In this document: piece after piece, positions 9,506 to 18,583 of the stretch | Position numbering within the stretch: position 1 is the stretch's first letter | Layout: the number at the start of each line of letters is the position of its first letter | Source of the DNA: Pseudomonas sp. G.S.17 | GTDB lineage: Bacteria; Pseudomonadota; Gammaproteobacteria; Pseudomonadales; Pseudomonadaceae | Reading direction: 5' to 3' | Assembly: GCF_038096165.1 (NCBI RefSeq) | Contig: NZ_CP151076.1 | Location: 2,725,501 to 2,789,500, forward strand | Length of the DNA: 64,000 nucleotides | Notes under the pieces: generated by a model | Databases searched by the model: none | What the model was told of the DNA's origin: nothing | What the model saw: only the letters and a program-made list of their open reading frames with translations | Program-made: the position numbers and the translations under genes

Positions 9506-11605
9506 ATGTTGATTGGTCAATACACGCCTTCGTTAGTTCTGGTTTCAATCTTTGTTGCCATCCTGGCGTCCTACACGGCGCTGGATCTTGCCGGGCGCAT
9601 CGCGACGTCCAAAGGTCCTGCGTTGTTGGCGTGGATCGGCGGTGGCGCGTTTTCCATGGGTGTCGGCATCTGGGCCATGCATTTCATCGGCATGCTGGCC
9701 TTCGATCTGCCCATTGATCTGGCGTTCGACTTGCCGATCACCCTGCTGTCGCTGCTAATCGCGATTGTCTCTTCCGGTTTCGCCCTCTGGCTGGTGAGTC
9801 AGCCTGCTTTGCCTCGGCTGTTGTTGGGGCTCGGGGCGTTGTTCATGGGCGCCGGAATCAGTGCAATGCATTACACCGGCATGGCGGCGCTACGCATGCA
9901 ACCGGGCATCAGTTATGACGTGGAAACGGTGCTGATGTCGCTGCTGGTCGCCGTAGCGGCATCCGCCGTAGCGCTCTGGATGGCATTGCGTTTGCGTCAA
10001 CAGGTGACTTATGTGCGCTGCGTGCGCTTTGGCGCGGCAGTGGTGATGGGCGGGGCTATCGTCGGTATGCATTACATCGCCATGGCGGCGGCAGGCTTTG
10101 TCGACGCCAGTGTCTGCGGCGCACTGGCCACGGGAATCCGCGCGGATGGCCTGGACTCGTTGGTGCTGGTCACAGTCCTGGCGGTGCTTACCATCACGCT
10201 GGTGGTGCTGGTTCTGGATGCGCATCTGGAAGCGCGCACGGCGGCGTTGTCCCAGTCGCTAACCGAAGCCAATCGCGAACTGACGCACCTGGCGCTGCAC
10301 GATACCCTGACCGGATTGCCCAATCGCGTATTGTTGGCCGACAAAATTGAATTGGCGATGCGCAAGGTGGACGCCAACGGCGGGCATTTTGCGCTGATGT
10401 TCATGGATCTAGACGGCTTCAAGCCGGTCAACGATGCATTCGGCCATCATGTGGGCGACCAGTTGTTGCGTGAAGTGGGTTTGCGTCTGCGGTCCAATCT
10501 GCATCGCCACGACACGCTGGCGCGAATTGGTGGCGATGAGTTTGTGCTGCTGGTCGAACTGAATGACGTTGAAGACGCGCCCAGGATCGCGGCGCGCCAA
10601 GTGAATGTCATTGCTCAGCCGTTTCGAGTCGCGGAGCAAGCCTTGCAGATTTCGGTCAGCATCGGGATCGCCCTCTATCCGGGAAGTGGCAACACGCAGC
10701 AGGAATTGCTGATGAACGCCGATGCGGCGATGTACCACGCCAAGGCTACGGGCAAGAACGGCTATACATTCTTCGATGCCACCATGAACTCCAATGCGCG
10801 CATTCAGCTTGATTTGTTGCAGGATTTACGCTCTGGCCTCAAACAGAATGATTTTTGCCTGTATTACCAGCCGAAATTCGACGCCATCAGTGGCCTGCCA
10901 ATTGGTGCCGAAGCGTTGTTGCGCTGGGTGCATCCGCAAAAGGGCATTCTGTTGCCGGACAAATTCATCAGTCTCGCGGAAAAGACCGGCTTGATCATTC
11001 CCATTGGCGAATGGGTGCTGAATGAAGCCTGTCGGCAGATGCGCGTGTGGTTTGAGATGGGCTACAGCCATTGGCGCGTGGCGGTCAACCTGTCTGCGCT
11101 GCAGTTCTGCCATGCCAATCTGGTGGATATCGTTGCTCAGGCCTTGCACCGTCATCAACTACCCGCTAACAGCCTGACCCTGGAAATCACTGAAACTACC
11201 GCCATGAACGACGCCGACGTCAGTATGACGGTGTTGCAGCAGCTGTCGGACATGGGCGTCGACTTGTCCATCGACGATTTTGGTACCGGCTACTCAAGCC
11301 TGATGTACCTCAAGCGGCTGCCTGCCAACGAGCTTAAAATCGACCGTGGTTTTGTCCGCGACCTGGAGCATGACAGCGATGACGCGGCCATCGTCTCGGC
11401 CATTGTCGCCCTTGGTCAGGCGCTGAACCTGCGTATCGTGGCGGAAGGCGTCGAGACCGATCAGCAGCAGAACTTCCTGACCCGGCTGGGCTGCGATTCC
11501 TTGCAAGGCTTTTTGCTGGGACATCCGCTGCCCGCTGCGCAATTCATCGCTGATATCCACGCCGCCGAGGCGCGCAAGTTTCAGACGGTCCAAACTGAGA
11601 AGTAA
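9506..11605 (+). CDS. MHYT-GGDEF-EAL cyclic-di-GMP signalling membrane protein
   Basis: This is a 699-residue dual-domain cyclic-di-GMP enzyme with an integral-membrane sensor. The N-terminal 245 residues form about seven helices and carry three MHYT-type motifs (MHFIGM at 58, then MHYTGM and MHYIAM), a domain proposed to bind copper and sense oxygen, CO or NO. A GGDEF domain follows with an intact active-site loop GGDEF at 342-346 (diguanylate cyclase). The EAL domain has EAL at 469-471, with the DDFGTGYSSLMYL and EGVET motifs of active phosphodiesterases. Both catalytic signatures look complete, so the net activity cannot be predicted. It is monocistronic, with 221 bases upstream. The family resembles P. 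aeruginosa MucR/NbdA-type proteins, but I cannot fix orthology. Confidence 0.92.
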   Translation: MLIGQYTPSLVLVSIFVAILASYTALDLAGRIATSKGPALLAWIGGGAFSMGVGIWAMHFIGMLAFDLPIDLAFDLPITLLSLLIAIVSSGFALWLVSQPALPRLLLGLGALFMGAGISAMHYTGMAALRMQPGISYDVETVLMSLLVAVAASAVALWMALRLRQQVTYVRCVRFGAAVVMGGAIVGMHYIAMAAAGFVDASVCGALATGIRADGLDSLVLVTVLAVLTITLVVLVLDAHLEARTAALSQSLTEANRELTHLALHDTLTGLPNRVLLADKIELAMRKVDANGGHFALMFMDLDGFKPVNDAFGHHVGDQLLREVGLRLRSNLHRHDTLARIGGDEFVLLVELNDVEDAPRIAARQVNVIAQPFRVAEQALQISVSIGIALYPGSGNTQQELLMNADAAMYHAKATGKNGYTFFDATMNSNARIQLDLLQDLRSGLKQNDFCLYYQPKFDAISGLPIGAEALLRWVHPQKGILLPDKFISLAEKTGLIIPIGEWVLNEACRQMRVWFEMGYSHWRVAVNLSALQFCHANLVDIVAQALHRHQLPANSLTLEITETTAMNDADVSMTVLQQLSDMGVDLSIDDFGTGYSSLMYLKRLPANELKIDRGFVRDLEHDSDDAAIVSAIVALGQALNLRIVAEGVETDQQQNFLTRLGCDSLQGFLLGHPLPAAQFIADIHAAEARKFQTVQTEK

Positions 11606-11730
11606 GTGCGTTGTTGGTAGTGGCGTTTATCGTTGATCGCTGGCAGGATCATGGTTTGCCGCCTCCCTGCCGGGTTTGTCGGGGCAGCAGGCACTCACAA
11701 TCGGTTCCTGGAACACGTCACGAGAAGATA

Positions 11731-12477
11731 ATGGACAAAATTCTGCTCATCACTGGAGGTTCACGGGGTATCGGAGCCGCCACAGCCTTGCTTGCCGCCG
11801 CTCAGGGTTACCAAATCTGCATCAACTACCTGTCCGATCACACGGCTGCCGAACGGGTCTGCGGCCAGGTCCGGGAGTTGGGCGCGCAGGCAATCACGAT
11901 TCAGGCCGATGTCAGCAATGAAGACGAAATCATCCGTCTGTTCAGTCGTATCGATGCTGATCTGGGGCGCGTCACGCATCTGGTCAACAATGCCGCAACC
12001 GTTGCCCATGCGTCTCGCGTCGAAGAGATGTCCGAGTTTCGCTTGCTGAAAATGATGATGAGCAACGTGGTCGGGCCAATGCTGTGCAGCAAACATGCCT
12101 TGCTGCGCATGTCGCCGCGCCATGGCGGCAAAGGCGGCAGCATCGTCAATGTCTCTTCGGCGGCGTCTCGTCTGGGATCAGCAGGTGAGTACGTAGATTA
12201 CGCGGCGTCCAAGGGCGCACTGGACACCTTCACCACCGGTTTGTCCAAGGAAGTAGCGGGTGAGGGGATTCGTGTCAATGCCGTCCGGCCGGGTTATATC
12301 TTCACCGATTTTCACGCCCTGAGCGGCGATCCGTTTCGGGTCAGCAAGCTGGAACCGGGTATCCCCATGGGCCGTGGCGGTGCCGCTGAAGAGGTCGCCG
12401 AGGCGATTGTCTGGCTGCTGTCGGAAAAAGCCTCGTATGCCACCGGAACCTTCATTGATCTGGCGGGTGGACGATAA
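11731..12477 (+). CDS. Short-chain dehydrogenase/reductase (YgfF-like)
   Basis: This is an NAD(P)-dependent oxidoreductase of the classical SDR family. I choose the ATG at 11731 (248 residues) because it directly precedes the Rossmann strand and has a GAGAAGA ribosome site; an open frame extends 40 codons further but is not family-like. The cofactor motif TGGSRGIG lies at residues 8-15, NNAA follows in the middle, and the catalytic YAASK has Tyr157 and Lys161. The SSAASRLGSAGEYVDY segment and the C-terminal FIDLAGGR resemble E. coli YgfF and related glucose-dehydrogenase-like SDRs. The substrate is unknown. It converges on the MocR gene, with only 3 bases between the two stop codons. Confidence 0.9.
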   Translation: MDKILLITGGSRGIGAATALLAAAQGYQICINYLSDHTAAERVCGQVRELGAQAITIQADVSNEDEIIRLFSRIDADLGRVTHLVNNAATVAHASRVEEMSEFRLLKMMMSNVVGPMLCSKHALLRMSPRHGGKGGSIVNVSSAASRLGSAGEYVDYAASKGALDTFTTGLSKEVAGEGIRVNAVRPGYIFTDFHALSGDPFRVSKLEPGIPMGRGGAAEEVAEAIVWLLSEKASYATGTFIDLAGGR

Positions 12478-12480
12478 GAA

Positions 12481-13899
12481 TCAGTTGCCGAGCATCGAAC
12501 GGACGATCCGGCCCAGGGTTTCCATGGCTTTTTCCGCCGCATCGTTCCAGGGGCTGCCATAGTTCAGGCGGATGCAGTTCGCGAAGCGTTGGGTCGGCGA
12601 AAATATCGGTCCGGGTGCGATGCTGATGCCTTGGGCCAGCGCAACCTTGAAAACTTGCAGCGAATCTACTGAATCGGGCAACTCCAGCCAGAGAAAATAA
12701 CCGCCAACCGGCTGGCTGACCCGGGTTTGCGCGGGGAAATAGCGGCCGATGGCTGCGAGCATGGCGCGTTGCTGATCTTCCAGGGCGTAACGCAGCTTGC
12801 GCAGATGACGGTCGTAGCCGCCGTGTTCGAGATAATCGGCAATCGCCGCCTGCGCCGGCATCGAAGCGCACAGCGATGTCATCAATTTGAGCCTTTCGAT
12901 TTTCTGCGCATAGCGTCCCGCCGCCACCCAGCCGATTCTGTAGCCGGGGGCGAGGCTCTTGGCGAACGATCCGCAATGCATCACAAGCCCGTCGGTATCA
13001 AACGCCTTGGCCGGTTTCGGCGCATGCGGCCCGTAATACAGCTCGGCGTACACGTCGTCTTCAATCAGCGGCACTTGATGTTCACGCAGCAGCTCGACCA
13101 GTTCGCGTTTGCGCGCCTCCGGCATCAAGGCGCCGCTGGGATTCTGGAAACTGGTCATGCACCAGACGGCCTTGACCGGATAGCGTTCAAGAGTTTGCGC
13201 CAGAATGCCCAGGTCGATGCCATCATGGGTGTGCACCGGAATCTCCACTGCCTTGAGCTTCAAGCGTTCCAGCACTTGCAGGCAGGCGTAGAACGCTGGC
13301 GCTTCGATTGCCACCAGATCGCCCGGCTCGGTGACGGCTTGCAGACACAGATTCAGCGCTTCCAGCGCGCCGTTGGTGATCAGCAGCTCTTCCATGGGCA
13401 GCATCAGGCCGCTAGTCATGTAACGAAGGGCGATTTGCCGACGCAATTGCGGATGCCCCGGCGACATGTCGGTGACGACCATGCGTGGGTCCATATCCCG
13501 ACTGGCACTGGCCAGGGAGCGGGACAGGCGTTGCAGCGGAAACAGCAGCGGGCTGGGGAACGCCGAGCCGAACGGTACGGTGTTCGGGTCCTTGATGGAA
13601 TCCAGTACCGAGAACACCAGTTCGCTGACATCCACCTCCGTGGACTCACTGACCTGCGGCTCCCTGGGCGTCTGCGCCGGCTGCACGAGAACGCTGGGGT
13701 TGACGAAATAACCCGAGCGCGGCCGGGCGCGAATCAGGCCACGGCGCTCCAGCAGGTAATAGGCCTGGAACACCGTCGAGGGGCTGATGCCATGGGCTTG
13801 GCTGGCATAACGCACTGACGGCACCCGCGCACCGGGCCCGAGGACGCCGCTGCGAATCAACTCGGCAATATCGTCGGCGTACTTCTCGTAACGCTTCAT
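12481..13899 (-). CDS. MocR/PdxR-type GntR regulator with aminotransferase domain
   Basis: This transcription factor fuses an N-terminal GntR winged helix (residues 1-70, with GVLGPGARVPSVRYASQAHGIS) to a class I aminotransferase-like fold that binds pyridoxal phosphate. The PLP lysine is K314 in GSFAKSLAPGYRIGW. I start it at 13899 (472 residues, MKRYEKYADDI), since the upstream codons to 13932 do not look like family sequence. Known MocR proteins regulate PLP synthesis, GABA use or taurine use; no neighbour identifies the target here. ccoG lies 44 bases upstream on the same strand, so co-transcription is possible but probably incidental. A plain aminotransferase is excluded by the clear HTH domain. 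Confidence 0.9.
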   Translation of the reverse strand: MKRYEKYADDIAELIRSGVLGPGARVPSVRYASQAHGISPSTVFQAYYLLERRGLIRARPRSGYFVNPSVLVQPAQTPREPQVSESTEVDVSELVFSVLDSIKDPNTVPFGSAFPSPLLFPLQRLSRSLASASRDMDPRMVVTDMSPGHPQLRRQIALRYMTSGLMLPMEELLITNGALEALNLCLQAVTEPGDLVAIEAPAFYACLQVLERLKLKAVEIPVHTHDGIDLGILAQTLERYPVKAVWCMTSFQNPSGALMPEARKRELVELLREHQVPLIEDDVYAELYYGPHAPKPAKAFDTDGLVMHCGSFAKSLAPGYRIGWVAAGRYAQKIERLKLMTSLCASMPAQAAIADYLEHGGYDRHLRKLRYALEDQQRAMLAAIGRYFPAQTRVSQPVGGYFLWLELPDSVDSLQVFKVALAQGISIAPGPIFSPTQRFANCIRLNYGSPWNDAAEKAMETLGRIVRSMLGN

Positions 13900-13943
13900 G
13901 GTGTCTCGCGGGCTGGAAGGCGTGCAAAGCATACGCTACTCGA

Positions 13944-15353
13944 TCAACGGTTCAGAGGTGCAACGAAGCGACTGGCCGCCCGGCTGCGGATTTCAGGCTG
14001 ATCCTGATCGATCACCTCGAAGGCAATGGTCTGGGAGCTGCTGCTGGGTCGTTCAGCCAGCATGGCCACCGACACCGGCAAGTCGATGATTTCCCCGGCG
14101 GCCAGGCTCAGGTCGGTCCTGCCATGCAGTTCGAAGCCCGGACTGTCAGCGAGGGTCAGCCGGTATTGCTGGGTTTGCTGGGTCTTGTTGATGATTTTCA
14201 GGCTGTAGATATTCTCGATCTGGCCTTGGCTGTTTTCCCGAAACAGGCCGCGATCCTTGCTGACGTCCAGGGACACCATGGGCCGTTCAACCAACGCCAG
14301 CACCAGGGCGCCGATCATCAGCAGCAGCACCGCGCAGTAACCCAGCAGACGCGGGCGCAACAGTCGAGTGGTGCCGCCTTGCAGCACTCGTTCGGAGGCG
14401 TAACGCACCAGGCCGCGTTCGTAGCCCATTTTGTCCATGATCGAATCGCAGGCGTCGATGCACGCGGCGCAGCCGATGCACTCCATTTGCAGGCCGTCGC
14501 GGATATCGATGCCAGTAGGACAGACCTGAACGCAGACCTGACAGTCGATGCAGTCGCCCAGCCCCAATGTCGCCGGATCGGCTTCGCGCTTGCGCGGTCC
14601 ACGCTGTTCGCCGCGCGTCGCGTCATAGGCAACGGTCAAGGTGTCCTGGTCGAACATCACGCTCTGGAAGCGTGCGTACGGACACATATGCAGACACACC
14701 GCTTCACGCAGCCAGCCGGCATTGATATAGGTGGCCGCCGCAAAAAACACCACCCAGAACAGGCTGACGCCGCCCATCTCCAGGGTCAGCAACTCTTCGG
14801 CCAGCGGGCGGATCGGCGTGAAATAGCCGACGAAGGTCAGACCGGTCAGCACGCTGATCAGCAGCCATAACGTGTGTTTGGCCGAGCGGCGCAGCAGCTT
14901 GTCGATACTCCAGGGTGCGGCCTCAAGCTTGATCCGCTGGTGACGTTCGCCCTCGGTCAGTTTTTCGCACCACATGAAGATCCACGTCCAGGAACTCTGT
15001 GGACAGGTGTAACCACACCAGACCCGCCCGGCAAACACCGTGATCGCAAACAGGCCGAATGCACAAATGATCAGCAACGCCGACAGCAGGATGAAATCCT
15101 GCGGCCAGAAGGTGGCGCCGAAGATATGAAACTTGCTCTCGGCCAGATCCCACAAGACCGCCTGGCGATTACCCCATTGCAGCCAGACCGTGCCGAAGAA
15201 CAGCAGGAAAAGCAGCCCCGTGCCACTCAGGCGCAGGGAGCGGAACAGGCCGGTAAAGCTGCGGGTGTGGATCAGGCTGCCGGATGTTGGCCGGGGCCCG
15301 GTACGAACCGGTTGGCCGGGCTCAATGATCTGTACGGGGATTCTCTCGCTCAT
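13944..15353 (-). CDS. ccoG: Cytochrome c oxidase accessory protein CcoG (FixG/RdxA family)
   Basis: This membrane-bound iron-sulfur protein supports assembly of cbb3-type oxidases; in known CcoG proteins it reduces copper for insertion. The 469-residue protein has several N-terminal helices with two CxxxCP-type cysteines (CGYTCPQSSW). Two ferredoxin-like clusters follow (CIDCQVCVQVCP and CIGCAACIDACD), then another helix and a C-terminal Ig-like FixG domain. The cysteine pattern is intact. The ccoNOPQ oxidase genes are not in this window, which is unusual because ccoG often sits next to them. I did not find a convincing ANR/FNR box in the 180 bases upstream. Confidence 0.95.
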   Translation of the reverse strand: MSERIPVQIIEPGQPVRTGPRPTSGSLIHTRSFTGLFRSLRLSGTGLLFLLFFGTVWLQWGNRQAVLWDLAESKFHIFGATFWPQDFILLSALLIICAFGLFAITVFAGRVWCGYTCPQSSWTWIFMWCEKLTEGERHQRIKLEAAPWSIDKLLRRSAKHTLWLLISVLTGLTFVGYFTPIRPLAEELLTLEMGGVSLFWVVFFAAATYINAGWLREAVCLHMCPYARFQSVMFDQDTLTVAYDATRGEQRGPRKREADPATLGLGDCIDCQVCVQVCPTGIDIRDGLQMECIGCAACIDACDSIMDKMGYERGLVRYASERVLQGGTTRLLRPRLLGYCAVLLLMIGALVLALVERPMVSLDVSKDRGLFRENSQGQIENIYSLKIINKTQQTQQYRLTLADSPGFELHGRTDLSLAAGEIIDLPVSVAMLAERPSSSSQTIAFEVIDQDQPEIRSRAASRFVAPLNR

Positions 15354-15538
15354 GCCAGGTGCTCATCTACCGCTAATCAGGTGACGAGACTATGGGCGCC
15401 GCTCTGTAACTAAAACAGATGCAGCTCTACGATAAAAAACCATATCAGATGGTGTTTTGAGTAATGTTTGCGGTAATGGAAGCTAAGCGACAGTCAGCGT
15501 GATCTGAGTCAATCCGCCGACTGCCAAGCTGTGCTGGA

Positions 15539-15787
15539 TCAATTGACTGTCAGTGGGTTTTCAGTGTCGCGATCCACCGTGTGGTGGCGTAAATCCCTGG
15601 CATTTCGGACGGTCAGCGCATCGGCTTCCTTTTCGGTGATGGGTACCTTGATACCGCCGATCTCGGCTTCCGACATGTGGGTCGCGTCGTTGGTGGTGAT
15701 GGCTATGTCGACCACTTTGCTGGTGTACTTATCTGTTTCGATTGTTGCGGTACAACTTTCGTTGGTGTCATCAAATTCCAGTGGCAT
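15539..15787 (-). CDS. Small conserved Pseudomonas protein (DUF3203-like)
   Basis: This is an 82-residue acidic cytoplasmic protein with no signal sequence or membrane helix. The start is well supported by an AAGGAG ribosome site 7 bases upstream. The central segment AEIGGIKVPITEKEADAL is reminiscent of the DUF3203 family, which is largely restricted to Pseudomonas; this assignment is from memory and should be taken as likely, not proven. The function is unknown. It stands alone between ccoG and the GlgE cluster. Confidence 0.75.
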   Translation of the reverse strand: MPLEFDDTNESCTATIETDKYTSKVVDIAITTNDATHMSEAEIGGIKVPITEKEADALTVRNARDLRHHTVDRDTENPLTVN

Positions 15788-16013
15788 GGTGAACTCCTTT
15801 CAAATGAGGCCTACTAGATTTACGACCATTTGCCGAGGGCAACGTTCTGAGCGGTATGCCAGCACTCCGGGCTAAGGTCGATGTCGATTGGAGTAAGATT
15901 CGAGTATTGGACTCGCACTGACGACGAAATGCCGCGAATGAGCCAGCCGCTTCCCGGATAAATCCGGTCCCACGAGGTCCTCATCGGTCAGATGCCGTCA
16001 GGTTGTCGTTTTT

Positions 16014-16190
16014 TTATTCCGCAAAATCGTCGCCCAGAATCGCCGGCGGCTCTTCTGCTGGCGGGTCGCCCACGGGCGTCGGGATTACCGGCGGCATGGT
16101 GGGCGGCGGATCTTCATCGGGCTTGGGTACCGGCAGTGCAGGATCATCAATCATCGGATCGGGCGTTTCTGGCGGGATCGGAATGCTCAT
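16014..16190 (-). CDS. Small proline-rich acidic protein, divergent from glgE
   Basis: This 58-residue protein is too short for usual length cut-offs but well supported. ATG at 16190 has a strong AGGAAGGTG ribosome site, and the frame ends in TAA at 16014. About a third of the residues are proline and a fifth Asp or Glu, in short PxPxxP-like stretches (MSIPIPPETPDP at the start). It should be natively unfolded and soluble. It reads divergently from glgE across a 345-base gap. Similar short Pro/Asp-rich proteins occur in Pseudomonas; the function is unknown. The much longer antisense frame that continues past this start into glgE is an artefact. Confidence 0.75.
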   Translation of the reverse strand: MSIPIPPETPDPMIDDPALPVPKPDEDPPPTMPPVIPTPVGDPPAEEPPAILGDDFAE

Positions 16191-16535
16191 TGGCTTCACC
16201 TTCCTGTGGGATGCGCTGTGGAGTGTGGCGTGCAGGACCGGCCGAGCAGGCGGTCTTGTCAGGCTCGAGAGTTTCGACAACGTGCTGTTGCCGATGACTC
16301 CACGTTCGTCTCCAGTTGTGTCTACGCTGACAAGCGCCAGTGCTCGGTCCGCTTGAAAGCTCTTTGAACTTTTAACCCGCCGCACCGCTCGGAAACTAGG
16401 CGACCGGATCACACGAGCCAGTATGAATTGCTCCGGTTGCCAAATTTTTGTCCAGCAGCCCGTTTCGGGCTGTCCGCAACCTCTATTGCATGGATTCGCA
16501 CAGGAGCGTCCCTGGGGCGTGAGGAGTGATGCTCG
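16191..16535. other. Intergenic control region between the proline-rich gene and glgE
   Basis: This 345-base gap separates two divergent genes and must contain both promoters. The only sites I can support are the ribosome sites at its two ends (AGGAAGGTG for the leftward gene, GAGGAG before glgE). I see no convincing -35/-10 pair, operator or terminator, although stress-sigma promoters are weakly conserved and could be missed. Confidence 0.5.
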
Positions 16536-18566
16536 ATGAATGTGACTGCCGATCAGCCATTTGGCCCCGATTCCCTGGCCACCGATACCCAACACCCGGC
16601 TCGACCGATTACCTTGACCCAAGCCTTGCAATTGCCGCGCATCGTGATCGAAAGCACGACGCCGGTGATCGACGGCGGGCTGTTTGCCGCCAAGGCAATC
16701 GTTGGTCAGCCAGTCCCGGTCACCAGCAAGGTATTCGCTGACGGGCACGATAAACTGGCGGTCAAGATTCGTTGGCGCGCCGCCGACGAAGAGCATTGGC
16801 ACACCGCGCCGATGCGCGAGCTGGTCAATGACAGCTGGGTCGGTGAGTTCACCCCGACCTCCGTCAACCGCTACGTGTTTCGCCTGGAAGCGTGGATCGA
16901 CCAGTTCGCCAGCTATCGCTATGAGCTGGAGAAGAAATTCAGCGCAGGCGTTTCCATCGAACTTGAGTTGATTGAAGGCAAAATTCAGTTGGAACACGCT
17001 GCTGAACGCTCCAAGGGCGAGCTGCAACAGCAGCTTCATGCTGCACTGGGCGAGCTGGAAAAGGCCGAAGCCGAGGAAAAGGTCGCGTTGCTGCTGCACA
17101 GTGAAACCGCAGCGCTGATGAACCAGGCGGATAACCAGACATTCCTGAGTCGCAGCGTCGAGTTTCCGCTGGATGTGGAGCGTGAGCTGGCACAGTTCGC
17201 CAGTTGGTACGAACTGTTTCCGCGCTCGATCACCGACAATCCCGAGCGTCATGGCACGTTCGACGATGTTCACTCGCGGTTGCCGACCATCCGCGACATG
17301 GGCTTTGACGTGCTGTACTTCCCGCCAATCCACCCGATTGGTCGCGCGCACCGTAAAGGTCCGAACAACTCGTTGACCGCAGGTCCGGATGATCCGGGCA
17401 GCCCGTACGCAATTGGTAGCGAGGAGGGTGGTCACGACGCCATTCACCCACAGCTGGGTACTCGTGAAGATTTCCGCAATCTGGTTGCCGCTGCTGCCGA
17501 ACATGGCCTGGAAATCGCGCTGGATTTCGCGATCCAGTGTTCCCAGGATCACCCATGGCTCAAGCAACATCCGGGCTGGTTCACCTGGCGTCCGGACGGC
17601 ACGATCCGTTATGCGGAAAATCCGCCGAAAAAATATCAGGACATCGTCAACGTCGATTTCTATGCGCCTGACGCGATTCCCGGCCTGTGGCTGGAGCTGC
17701 GCGACGTGGTTCTGGGCTGGGTCAAGGAAGGGGTGAAGATCTTCCGTGTGGACAATCCGCACACCAAGCCGCTGCCTTTCTGGCAATGGATGATTGCCGA
17801 TATTCGCAGTCAGTATCCGGAAGTCATGTTCGTCGCCGAAGCGTTCACCAAGCCGGGCATGATGGCCCGTCTGGGCAAAGTTGGTTATTCCCAGAGCTAC
17901 ACCTATTTCACCTGGCGAAACACCAAGGCTGAATTGACCGAGTACCTGACCGAGCTCAACGAGTCGCCGTGGCGCGAATGCTATCGTCCAAACTTCTTCG
18001 TCAATACGCCGGACATCAACCCGCCGTTCCTGCAGCAATCGGGACGTGCCGGCTTTCTGATCAGGGCGGCGCTGGCGACCATGGGCTCCGGCTTGTGGGG
18101 CATGTATTCCGGTTTCGAGCTGTGCGAAGCCGCGCCGGTTCCGGGCAAGGAAGAGTATCTGGATTCGGAGAAATACCAGCTGCGTCCGCGAGACTTCACG
18201 GCTGCGGGCAATATCATTCCTGAAATCGCTCAATTGAATCGTATCCGGCGCCAGAATTCGGCGTTGCAGACCCATTTGGGCCTGAAGATTTATAACGTCT
18301 GGAACGACAATATTTTGTACTTCGGCAAGCGCAGCGCCGATGGCAGCAATTTCATTCTGGTTGCCATCAACCTGGATCCGTTCAATGTTCAAGAAGGGCA
18401 ATTTGAGCTGCCGCTGTGGGAAATGGGCCTGCCCGACGATGCCGCGACCTCCGGCGAAGATTTGATGACCGGGCATCGCTGGACCTGGTACGGCAAAACC
18501 CAGTTCACGCGTCTTGACCCGGCCTACCAGCCTTTCGGCATCTGGCGTATCCAGTCCACGAATTAA
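16536..18566 (+). CDS. glgE: Alpha-1,4-glucan:maltose-1-phosphate maltosyltransferase GlgE
   Basis: GlgE transfers maltosyl units from alpha-maltose-1-phosphate to the end of an alpha-1,4-glucan chain (GH13 subfamily 3). The 676-residue protein has an N-terminal beta-sandwich domain, a helical insertion (about 150-210), the catalytic barrel and a C-terminal beta domain. The catalytic signatures are FRVDNPHTKPLPFW (nucleophile Asp), FVAEAFTKP (acid/base Glu) and NTPDINPP (transition-state Asp). It starts 15 bases after a GAGGAG motif and is followed after 17 bases by the treS-maltokinase fusion, whose product is its substrate. Together with glgB this forms the complete GlgE pathway, seen in mycobacteria and in Pseudomonas. 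Confidence 0.97.
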   Translation: MNVTADQPFGPDSLATDTQHPARPITLTQALQLPRIVIESTTPVIDGGLFAAKAIVGQPVPVTSKVFADGHDKLAVKIRWRAADEEHWHTAPMRELVNDSWVGEFTPTSVNRYVFRLEAWIDQFASYRYELEKKFSAGVSIELELIEGKIQLEHAAERSKGELQQQLHAALGELEKAEAEEKVALLLHSETAALMNQADNQTFLSRSVEFPLDVERELAQFASWYELFPRSITDNPERHGTFDDVHSRLPTIRDMGFDVLYFPPIHPIGRAHRKGPNNSLTAGPDDPGSPYAIGSEEGGHDAIHPQLGTREDFRNLVAAAAEHGLEIALDFAIQCSQDHPWLKQHPGWFTWRPDGTIRYAENPPKKYQDIVNVDFYAPDAIPGLWLELRDVVLGWVKEGVKIFRVDNPHTKPLPFWQWMIADIRSQYPEVMFVAEAFTKPGMMARLGKVGYSQSYTYFTWRNTKAELTEYLTELNESPWRECYRPNFFVNTPDINPPFLQQSGRAGFLIRAALATMGSGLWGMYSGFELCEAAPVPGKEEYLDSEKYQLRPRDFTAAGNIIPEIAQLNRIRRQNSALQTHLGLKIYNVWNDNILYFGKRSADGSNFILVAINLDPFNVQEGQFELPLWEMGLPDDAATSGEDLMTGHRWTWYGKTQFTRLDPAYQPFGIWRIQSTN

Positions 18567-18583
18567 GCAGCAGGGACACATTT

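Noticed and set aside
12727-13818. 363-residue plus-strand frame opposite the MocR regulator
   Set aside because: It shows no domain, and the opposite strand encodes an intact regulator.
16014-18581. 855-residue open frame on the minus strand across glgE
   Set aside because: It is antisense to glgE, whose sense protein has complete GH13 motifs. Only the last 58 codons, with their own ribosome site, form a believable gene.
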